Assembly: GCA_963726975.1 (NCBI GenBank)
Contig: CAVSEK010000013.1
Location: 496,001-560,000, forward strand
Reading direction: 5' to 3'
Source: CAVSEK01 sp963726975
GTDB taxonomy: Bacteria > Actinomycetota > Actinomycetes > Mycobacteriales > SCTD01
DNA: 64,000 nt
Position numbers and translations under genes: made by a program. Below are positions 57,510 through 64,000 of the stretch, piece by piece; position 1 is the first letter of the stretch; each line of letters starts with the position of its first letter. Below the pieces are notes generated by a model. That model was not told the DNA's origin. It saw only the letters and a list, made by a program, of their open reading frames with translations, and ran no database searches.

Positions 57510-58411
57510 TCAGCCGCCGCGGCGCTCGGCGGCGCCGCGCCAGCCCTCGACCGGCAGCCCGAACTTGCGCACCAGCGTGTCGGCGAACGGCGTCGACTGC
57601 GTCCGGGCGAGCAGGACCGGCACCGCTCCGCCCCGGCGATCTCGACGCGGGTGCCGTGCGGCAGCGGGAGGGTGCGCCGCCCGTCGCACGACAGGACGCC
57701 CTCCGCGCCGCTGGGCAGCACCTCGAGGGCGACGACGGTGTCCTGCGAGACCACGAACGGGCGCGCGAACAGCGCGTGCGCGCTGATCGGCACCAGGGGC
57801 ACCGCGTCCACCCCCGGCCACACCACCGGCCCGCCGCCGGAGAACGCGTACGCCGTCGAGCCGGTCGGCGTGGCGGCGACGACCCCGTCGCACCCCCAGC
57901 GCGACAGCGGCCGGTGGTCGACCTCGACGACGAGCTCGAGCATCCGCTCGCGCGCCGCCTTCTCCACGGACGCCTCGTTCAGCGCCCAGCCGTGCTCGAC
58001 GGCCCGGCCGTCCTGGAGCACCGTCACGTCCAGCGTCATGCGCTCCTCGACGGTGAAGGCGCGGTCGAGGAGCAGCTCGACGGTCTCGTCGAGCGCCTCG
58101 GACTCGGCCGCGGCGAGGAAGCCGACCCGGCCGAGGTTGACCCCCAGCAGCGGCACCGACGCCTCACGGGCGAGCTCGGCCGAGCGCAGGATCGACCCGT
58201 CGCCGCCCAGCACGAGCACGACCTCGGTGCCCGCGGCCGCCTCGCGGTCGAACGCCACGACGCGGACGCCGGTCAGTCCGATGTCGGTCGCCTCGTCGGC
58301 GAGGACGCGCACCTCGACGCCCGCGTCCTGCAGGCGGCGGACGACGCGTCGGGCGGCCTCGGCGGTCGACGGGCGGCCGGTGTGGGCGACGAGCAGCACC
58401 GAGCGGGTCAC
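57510..58411 (-). CDS. nadK: NAD kinase, frame break near 57640
   Basis: This enzyme phosphorylates NAD to NADP. Motifs are LVLGGDGSILRSAE (GGDG), GVNLGRVGFLAA, LNEASVEKAARERMLELVVEVD, and TPTGSTAYAFSGGGPVVWPGVDAVPLVPISAHALFARP. After one extra base near 57640 the C-terminus reads AVPVLLARTQSTPFADTLVRKFGLPVEGWRG, the normal ending. GTG 58411. It sits between tlyA and recN as in Rv1694-Rv1696. Confidence 0.95.
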
Positions 58412-58452
58412 CGGGGCAGCCTCTCACCGCCCTCGGGGCGCTGCGCGCGCTG

Positions 58453-59249
58453 CTACTGCGGACCCTCGCGGACGGCGCGCTGGAGGTCGTCCTCGCCGAG
58501 CGGTGGCGCGTCGGCGCGCAGCCGCAGGAAGTACTCCACGTTGCCGCTCGGACCGGGCAGCGGGCTGGCGACGACGCCCGCCACCCCGAGCCCGAGCCCG
58601 GCGGCGGAGGCGGCGACCCGCGCGTACGGCGTCGGCGCGCAGGGCCGGGTCCCGCACGACGCCCCCGCTGGGCAGCCGCTCGCGCCCCACCTCGAACTGC
58701 GGCTTCACCATCGGCAGCAGGTCTGCTCCGGGGCCCGCGCAGGACACCAGGGCCGGCAGCACCAGGGACAGCGGGATGAAGGACAGGTCGGCGACGACGA
58801 GGTCGACCGGTCGCCCGACCTGCTCCGGGCCGAGCGTGCGCACGTTCGTCCGGTCGAGCACGGTGACCCTCGGGTCGGTCTGCAGCGACCAGGCGAGCTG
58901 GCCGTAGCCGACGTCCACCGCCACGACGTGCGCTGCTCCGCGCCGCAGCAGCAGGTCGGTGAACCCGCCGGTCGACGCGCCGGCGTCGAGCACGCGGGCC
59001 CCCGTCGGGTCGACGCCGAACGCGTCCAGCGCGCCTTCGAGCTTGTGCGCCGCCGCGCGAGACGTAGGACGGGCCGGCAGCGGCGTCGACGAGCAGGGCG
59101 GTGCCGGCCTCCACCCCCGTCGCCGGCTTGGTGGCGACCGTGCCGGCGACGCGCACCCGACCGTCCGCGATGAGCGCCGCGGCCTGCTCCCGGCTGCGGG
59201 CGAGCCCGCGGCGCACCAGCTCGGCGTCCAGCCGGGCCCGGCGGGCCAG
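58453..59249 (-). CDS. tlyA: 16S/23S rRNA 2'-O-methyltransferase TlyA, two frame breaks, apparent CTG start
   Basis: TlyA methylates C1409 of 16S and C1920 of 23S rRNA and gives capreomycin sensitivity. An N-terminal S4 domain (ELVRRGLARSREQAAALIADGRVRVAG) is followed by the methyltransferase fold: LDAGASTGGFTDLLLRRGAAHVVAVDVGYGQLAW, VADLSFIPLSLVLPAL and MVKPQFEVGRERL. Extra bases lie near 59060 and 58627. The family start, LARRARLDAEL, aligns with CTG at 59249 (GAGGG seven bases upstream). The first conventional start, GTG 59216, would trim the S4 domain. Confidence 0.92.
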
Positions 59250-59252
59250 GGC

Positions 59253-59438
59253 TCAGCCCTCGTCGAGCCGGCCCAGCGCCTCCTGCAGGCGCTGGTGCAC
59301 GGCGTCGTACGCCTCCGCGTGCTCGGGCAGCGGGCGCTGCGCCACGCCGTCGAGCAGGGCGTCGACCTGGGCCAGGACGTCGGGGACCGGACCCGGCGCG
59401 ACGGTCCGGGGTGGCCCGGGCAGCGGGGAGTCAGGCAC
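59253..59438 (-). CDS. Small conserved protein between the phasin-like gene and tlyA (Rv1693 position)
   Basis: This 61-residue acidic protein starts with GTG 59438: PDSPLPGPPRTVAPGPVPDVLAQVDALLDGVAQRPLPEHAEAYDAVHQRLQEALGRLDEG. The C-terminal 40 residues form two amphipathic helices. A gene of this size occupies the same slot in M. tuberculosis (Rv1693). It overlaps the phasin-like gene by eight bases and stops three bases before tlyA. Function unknown. Confidence 0.7.
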   Translation of the reverse strand: MPDSPLPGPPRTVAPGPVPDVLAQVDALLDGVAQRPLPEHAEAYDAVHQRLQEALGRLDEG

Positions 59439-60006
59439 CGGGAGCCGTCGGGGCGGCCGTCGAGCCCGGCGCGACGTCGGCTGCGGGAGCCTGCGCCGAC
59501 GCCGTCGTCCTCTTCGGGGCCCGCTCGGCCGGAGCCTCCTCCGCCGCGGTCTTCGCCGCGGTCTTCGCCGCGGTCTTCGGCCGCGGTCTTCGCGCGGCGG
59601 CTCTTCGGCGCGGTCTTCGGGCGGCGTCGGTCGCCGGGGTCGCCTGCGCCGGCTCGCCCGTCGTCGGCGCCTCACCGGACGGCGCGGGCCCGTCCCCGCG
59701 GGCGGCGCGCAGCGCGCGGAGCTCGCTCTCCAGCGCACGCACCCGCGCGGACAGGTCGCCGACCTCCTCGGCCGTGGCCAGGCCCACGGCGCCCAGTGCC
59801 CGTTCGACCTCGAAGGTGGCCAGGGCCGACACCGCCTCGCGGTTGGCGCGGGTCTGGGACAGCAGGTCCTCGGCCAGCGAGCCGACCTGCTCGGCCGTGG
59901 CCTCGCCCTGCGCCACGAGGGCCCGGGCGGCCGTCACCGCCCGCTGCCGCGTGATCTCGGTCAGGCTGCTCGCCAGCGACAGGTAGGCCTTCACGGCTTC
60001 GCGCAC
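59431..60006 (-). CDS. Phasin-like protein with Lys/Ala (KTAA) C-terminal repeats
   Basis: This protein is about 191 residues. The N-terminal helical part (VREAVKAYLSLASSLTEITRQRAVTAARALV...LAEDLLSQTRANREAVSALATFEVERAL) resembles PHA-granule phasin/PhaF-type proteins and ends in a short coiled coil (VRALESELRALRAA). The C-terminus has KTAA repeats like histone-H1-type tails. The DNA there is a 12-base tandem repeat around 59540-59600. A +1/-1 pair near 59580 and 59630 spoils part of the tail; corrected, the repeat extends through RPKTAPKSRRAKTAA. It may bind DNA or granules. Confidence 0.68.
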   Translation of the reverse strand: MREAVKAYLSLASSLTEITRQRAVTAARALVAQGEATAEQVGSLAEDLLSQTRANREAVSALATFEVERALGAVGLATAEEVGDLSARVRALESELRALRAARGDGPAPSGEAPTTGEPAQATPATDAARRPRRRAAARRPRPKTAAKTAAKTAAEEAPAERAPKRTTASAQAPAADVAPGSTAAPTAPGA

Positions 60007-60129
60007 GTCGTCCTCCTCGGGGCGGGTCGGCGGCGACCGTACCCCGCCCGCCCCGACCGGGTCCGGTAGCGTCCGCCGGCCGCGACGGCCGCGGCCGGGC
60101 GGGAGCACCAGGGCAGGGACGGGAGGGTC
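60007..60129. promoter_or_regulatory. Divergent intergenic region, phasin-like and SCP2 genes
   Basis: These 123 bases separate two divergent starts and must hold promoters for both. The only near-match I can point to is GGTAGCGT near 60064-60071 (TAnnnT type) toward the SCP2 gene. No clear -35 box is visible. Confidence 0.35.
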
Positions 60130-60471
60130 GTGGCGACGCACGAGCAGGTCGAGGCGGCGCTCCACGAGCTCGCCGCACGGCTCGCCGACGTCGACCCCGG
60201 GCTCCGCCGCCGGCACCTCGTGGACCGCACCGTGTCCTGCCGGGTCGCCGACCTCGGCGTCGTCTGGTCGGCCCGGCTGTGCGCGGACGGCCTGCTCGAC
60301 CTCTCGTGCGTCGACGCCGACCGCGCCCAGCTGCGGACCAGCGTCTCCGGGGACGACCTGCTGGCGCTCGTGGCGGGCCGGCTGTCCCCGGCTGCGGCCT
60401 GGGCCAGCGGACGCCTGCGCGTGCAGGCCAGTCCCCTCGACCTGCTTCGGCTGCGCTCCCTGGTCCTCTGA
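60130..60471 (+). CDS. SCP2 sterol-carrier-like domain protein
   Basis: This 113-residue protein shows the SCP2-like layout: RRHLVDRTVSCRVADLGVVWSARLCADGLLDLSC forms the strands and SVSGDDLLALVAGRLSPAAAWASGRLRVQASPLDLLRLRSLV the closing helix motif (GRLRVxGsPxDLLRL). These proteins bind hydrophobic ligands. GTG start with GGGAGGG upstream. It is convergent with the HAD gene. Confidence 0.8.
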   Translation: MATHEQVEAALHELAARLADVDPGLRRRHLVDRTVSCRVADLGVVWSARLCADGLLDLSCVDADRAQLRTSVSGDDLLALVAGRLSPAAAWASGRLRVQASPLDLLRLRSLVL

Positions 60472-60491
60472 GGAGCTCGACCTGCCGCGGC

Positions 60492-61456
60492 TCAGCGGCG
60501 GTCGGCCCGCGCCCAGGCCAGGGCGCAGGCCGCCCGGAGCGCCTCGACGCCCTCGGCGTCGCCGCCCTCGTCCTCGACGCCGGTCGGGCCGCCGGTGGCC
60601 GCGCTCGCGCGGGCGCTGCCGCACGTGGCCGTGTCGCCCGCGACGTGCACCGGAGGCTGCGGGGCGAGCAGGCCCCGCAGGTCGGGCGCGACGTAGGACG
60701 GGCGGCAGCCGCGCGGCGCGGCCAGCAGCTCGTCGCGCCCGGTCACGCCGGTGAGCACCAGCAGGCTGTCGCTGCCGCCCCGCACGGCCCCGAGGACGTC
60801 GGTGTCCAGGCGGTCGCCGACGACCAGCGGTCGGGTCGCCGCGACGCGCTGCACGGACTCGTGGTGCAGCTCGGGCTCGGGCTTGCCCACGACGACCGGC
60901 TGCTGCCCCGTGGCGGCCGCGAGCGCGGCGACGAAGGCCCCGTTGCCCGGCAGCGGGCCGCGCGGGCTGGGGTAGGTGCGGTCGCCGTTGCCGGCCACCC
61001 ACAGAGCGCCGGCGCGCACGCGCCAGCGCGGCCTCGGACAGCTCCCGCCACCCGGTGTCGACGACAGCCCCTGGACGACGGCGACGGGAGCGTCGTCGGC
61101 GGAGCGGACCGGCCGCAGGCCGCCCGCCGCCACCTCCTCGGCCAGCCCGTCGGTGCCCAGCACGAGCACCGGGCTGCCGGCGGGGACCCTCGCGGCGACG
61201 CAGCGCACGGCCGCCTGGGCGCTGGTGACGACGTCCTGCGCACCCGCCGGGATGCCGAGGGCGGTCAGGGGCGCGCGACCGCGGCCGGGCGGCGGGAGGC
61301 GTTGTTGGTGACGAAGGCGGCGCGCAGCCCGCGCCTCCCGGGCGGCCGCCACGCTCGCCGCCGCGTGCGGCACCGGCTCGCCGGCGAGGTAGAGCACGCC
61401 GTCGAGGTCGTACAGCGCCGGCGTCGTACGCCTCGCGCAGCGGCCCCCTCGCGCAC
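60492..61456 (-). CDS. HAD-IIA phosphatase (Rv1692/NagD-like), about five frame breaks
   Basis: This HAD-IIA hydrolase is about 320 residues. Pieces read YDLDGVLYLAGEPVPHA (nucleophile Asp), AAFVTNNASRRP (motif II), PLTALGIPAGAQDVVTSAQAA, VLVLGTDGLAEEV, VVGKPEPELHHESVQRV (motif III Lys) and PLVVGDRLDTDVLGAVRGGSDSLLVLTGVT (motif IV). Breaks lie near 61425, 61405, 61335, 61275 and 61025-61075. M. tuberculosis Rv1692 in this slot is a glycerol-3-phosphate phosphatase, a reasonable guess here. GTG 61456. Confidence 0.82.
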
Positions 61457-61498
61457 CGCAGGCCCTCGCCGCGGGGCCGCGCGGGCCGGCGGTGGTGG

Positions 61499-61991
61499 TC
61501 AGCGCCGGGAGGCGGTCAGCGCCGCCCGGGCGCCGCGCAGCGCGGTGGCGTAGTAGTTGATGTCGGGCCGCATCGCCGCGGCCAGCGCCAGGTGCTCGAC
61601 GGCGGCCGCGAGGTCACCGAGCTTGGTCGCGGCCAGGCCGAGCCCGAACTGCGAGTAGTCGTCGGCGGGGTCGATCGAGATGATCCACTCGAAGTTCTCG
61701 CGCGCCTCGCTCGTACATGCCGACGTCGAACTGCGCCCGGGCCAGCGCCTCGCGCACCATCCGCGACTCCGGCTCGGCGGACGAGGTGTGGCTGAGCAGC
61801 TGCACCGCGGCGTTGGCGTCGCCGTTCTGCAGCAGGTCGAGCCCCCGGGCGTACCAGTCGTAGAGCTCGCCACCGGGCGTCACGTCGGGCGGGGGCGGCG
61901 GCAGGTCGGAGAACGGGCGGGGCTTCTCCTCCTCGGGAGCGCGCGGGTCGTACCGGGGGTCGTACCGGGGGTCATAGCGGCTGTCGGCCAC
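61499..61991 (-). CDS. Tetratricopeptide-repeat protein, frame break near 61710
   Basis: This TPR protein of about 164 residues starts VADSRYDPRYDPRYDPRAPEEEK, where the RYDP repeat comes from a 12-base tandem repeat near 61948-61978. The TPR region reads YARGLDLLQNGDANAAVQLLSH, REALARAQFDVGMY and, after one extra base near 61710, REDFEWIISIDPADDYSQFGLGLAATKLGDLAAAVEHLALAAAMRPDINYYATAL. It matches the position of Rv1691. Adaptor function is likely, partner unknown. Confidence 0.8.
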
Positions 61992-62050
61992 GCGTGCTCC
62001 TCCTCGTCGTCCTCCGGACCGGTCGGCGCGGCCGCCTAGCATTGCCCGGC

Positions 62051-63402
62051 ATGTCTGCCGGAGCCTCGCCCGACCTCGATCCCCTGGTGCCGGCCTCGCG
62101 GCCGGACGCTGCTCCTCCCGCTCCTGCCCGTCCGACGAGCCTGGTGCTGTCGCCGTTCCGCGCGCTGCGCTACCCGCCGGACGAGCTGCCCGGAGCGACC
62201 TCGCCGCCCTACGACGTCGTGGACGCCGCCGGCGTCGAGGCGCTGGAGGCGACCAGCGAGCACAACGTCGTACGCCTCATCCTCCCACGTGACGAGGGCA
62301 GCGCCGGCGACGACCCGGTACGAGCGCGCGGCCGCACGCTGCTCGACTGGCGCGAGCAGGGCGTGCTGCGTGCCCGACCCGGCGCCGGCGCTCTACGTCT
62401 ACGAGCAGGCCGCCCCCGGCGGTCACGTCCAGCGCGGCCTGCTCGGCGCGCTGGCGCTGACCCCGCCCGAGGACGGCATCGTCCTGCCGCACGAGAACAC
62501 GATGGCCGGCACGGTCAGCGACCGGCTCGCCCTCTACACCGCCGTCGAGGCCGACCTCGAGCCGATCTTCCTGCTGTACGACGGGGGCGGCGGCCGCGAG
62601 CCGGGTCGTCGCGCAGGCCGACGAGGTCGAGCCGCTCGTCGACGTCGCGCTGCCCGACGGGCTGCGCCACCGGCTGTGGGCCGTCAGCGACCCCGACGTC
62701 CTCGCCGAGGTCGCCGCCGACCTGGCGACGCGCACGGCGCTCATCGCCGACGGCCACCACCGCTACGCGACCTACCTGCAGCGCCAGGCGCTGCACCACG
62801 ACGCCGGCGACGGGCCCGGCCCCTGGGACGCGGGCCTGACCTTCCTCGTGGACGCGCACGGCCTTCGGTCCGGAGGTGCACCCGATCCACCGCGTGGTCC
62901 CGGGCCACGAGGCCGCAGAGCTCGCTGAGCGCGCCGCACGCGGCGCGGTGGTGCACGACCTCGACGGCGACGACCTGGACGACGCCCTCGCCGCGCTGGC
63001 CGCCGCCGGTGAGCGGGGACCTGCCTTCCTGCTCGTCAGCGGCGACGGCGGCACCCTGCGCCTGCTCACCGACCCCGACCCGCAGCGGCTCGGCGCGGCG
63101 TTGCCGGCCGACCGCTCCGCGGCCTGGCGGGTCGCTGGACGTCAGCGTGCTGCACGCCTACCTGGTCGCGGACCTGTGGGACCTGCCCGACACGGTCGAG
63201 ACGGTCGCCTACGAGCACGACGTGGCGGACGCGATCGCCGCGGCAGCGCGCACGGCGGGCACCGCGGTGCTGCTCAACCCGACCCCGGTGGAGGGCGTCG
63301 TGAAGGTCGCGGCGGGCGGCGAGCGGATGCCGCGCAAGTCGACGCTGTTCACCCCCAAGCCCCGCACCGGCCTGGTGCGTGCGCGACCACCGCGACGCCT
63401 GA
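62051..63402 (+). CDS. DUF1015 family protein, about five frame breaks
   Basis: This protein is about 445 residues. The N-terminus reads VLSPFRALRYPPDELPGATSPPYDVVDAAGVEALEATSEHNVVRLILPRD, the DUF1015 start. In other frames come YVYEQAAPGGHVQRGLLGALALTPPEDGIVLPHENTM, LIADGHHRYATYLQRQAL (conserved DGHHRY), LDVSVLHAYLVADLWDLPDTVETVAYEHDV, LLNPTPVEGVVKVAAGGERMPRKSTLFTPKPRTGLV. Breaks lie near 62373, 62597, 62863, 63131 and 63383. ATG 62051. The biochemical role is not known to me. Confidence 0.8.
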
Positions 63403-63426
63403 TCCGGTCGCTCAGCCGGCCGCCGC

Positions 63427-63852
63427 TCAGCCCGGTGCCGCTCGGCCCGGGACCGGGCCGCGGGCGAGCCGGCGCACCCGGGTCACCTCGACCTCGCACC
63501 GGCGAGGCGGCCCCCGCGCCGGTCCGCCAGAAGCGGCGGCGCAGCGCCCCGGTGACCTCGACGACGTCGCCGACGGACAGCGCCTGCGCGGCCCGGCGGG
63601 TGGCGGCGGTCCAGGCCACGCAGTCGAAGGTGTCGACGACCGGGACGCGGACGCCCTCCGGCACCGGCCGCCGGCTCGGCGGCCGGTCGACGACGAGCCG
63701 CCAGGTCACGAGGACGTCTCCGCTGGGCAGGCTCCGCTCCTCCGCGGCGCGCCGGCACCCGTCCGACGAGCAGCACCTCGTTGCGCCCGGGCGGCCGGGC
63801 GCGGCCGGCACCCGCTCCCCGCTCGCCCGCGCCCTGTGCTGCTGCGCACCAC
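63427..63852 (-). CDS. Single-stranded DNA-binding (SSB-fold) protein, several frame breaks
   Basis: An OB-fold SSB-type protein of about 140 residues. The core reads NEVLLVGRV (frame 1), LPSGDVLVTWRLVVDRPPSRRP and VDTFDCVAWTAATRRAAQALSVGDVVEVTGALRRRFWR (frame 2), then CEVEVTRVRRLARGPVPGRAAPG to the TGA at 63427. The strong GGGGAGGAGG just above 63852 suggests the start there, though one break separates it from the core. It lacks the acidic C-terminal tail of housekeeping SSB, so it is a short paralogue. Confidence 0.65.
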
Positions 63853-64000
63853 CGGGACCTCCTCCCCGTCGCTGCCCCCGCCGGGTGCGGGCGCCCAGGG
63901 GCACCCTGCGCGCTGGGCTGCGTCCCGGGACAGCTCCCTCACCGACCTGGGGAGGGCCGACCAGGTTGTGGACGGCCCCGCGGTCCTGTCGGACGCAGAC

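Noticed and set aside
54518..58411. A 1297-codon frame joining nadK, recN and the Eis-like gene
   Set aside because: nadK has its proper C-terminus and stop (57510) and recN its proper body in other frames. The fusion exists only because of the breaks near 57640 and 57222.
59253..59738. A 161-codon version of the small protein before tlyA
   Set aside because: The upstream extension is antisense-like Arg/Pro text lying inside the phasin-like gene. GTG 59438 gives the conserved short protein.

Overview
The window is very GC-rich and dominated by GTG starts and GTGA/ATGA stop-start overlaps. It carries rbpA, mctB (steB), steA, garA, ftsR and tlyA, so it comes from a chromosome of a high-GC actinobacterium (class Actinomycetes). 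I cannot name the genus. Two blocks keep the gene order known from Mycobacterium tuberculosis: about 17.2-28.6 kb resembles Rv1822-Rv1832 (pgsA2, DUF881, small basic protein, DUF881, gcvH, garA, ftsR, DUF151, MerR, gcvP), and about 32.8-61.9 kb resembles Rv1691-Rv1713 (TPR, HAD, small protein, tlyA, nadK, recN, steA, mctB, pyrG, NUDIX, xerD, parA, scpA, scpB, rluB, cmk, der). I saw no prophage, insertion sequence, rRNA or CRISPR array.

Layout. 0-6.6 kb: a thiamine-diphosphate enzyme cut by the window edge, a secreted AMIN-like protein, a DctA-type symporter, and a lysine 6-aminotransferase / aldehyde dehydrogenase pair that should take lysine to 2-aminoadipate. 6.7-11.4 kb: an amidohydrolase, then lnt-ppm-fxsA (lipoprotein acylation and polyprenol-phosphate-mannose synthesis), closed by a strong hairpin shared with convergent rbpA, which has a near-perfect sigma-R type promoter. 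11.9-17.2 kb: small membrane protein, GT87 mannosyltransferase, HAD phosphatase, SRPBCC protein, acyltransferase, PabB-like enzyme and a DUF5999 protein. 17.2-28.6 kb: gcvP behind a tandem glycine riboswitch, a MerR regulator with a recognisable promoter, and the DUF151-ftsR-garA-gcvH-DUF881-sbp-DUF881 row. That row continues into a large GDP-mannose pyrophosphorylase-like protein and a CDP-alcohol phosphatidyltransferase. 28.7-32.4 kb: an accessory catabolic cassette (acetoacetate-decarboxylase-like, crotonase, CoA-transferase, 3-hydroxyacyl-CoA dehydrogenase). 32.6-43.2 kb: tRNA-Pro, der, plsC, cmk, tyrA, aroH, rluB, scpB, scpA, an M50-like membrane protein without its zinc motif, parA, xerD and ald. 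43.4-54.5 kb: NUDIX, a saccharopine-dehydrogenase-like protein and pyrG, followed by a tightly overlapping envelope cassette (phosphatase-like membrane protein, GT4, MurJ-like flippase, MraY/WecA-like transferase, MctB/SteB) next to steA. 54.5-64 kb: Eis-like acetyltransferase, recN, nadK, tlyA, phasin-like protein, SCP2 protein, HAD phosphatase, TPR protein, DUF1015 and an SSB-like protein.

A dominant oddity is the number of single-base frame breaks. About two dozen genes, including pyrG, cmk, nadK, recN, lnt, gcvH, garA and ftsR, read correctly only if one base is removed or added at one or several places. The breaks cluster (about 7.9-10.8, 20.0-23.5, 44-48.9 and 57-63.9 kb), while long stretches between them are clean. 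Because many of these genes are normally essential and some breaks come in compensating pairs, I read them as sequence or assembly errors and annotate the genes as intact loci with frame breaks noted. All coordinates and motif calls were made by eye; no database search or structure prediction was run.
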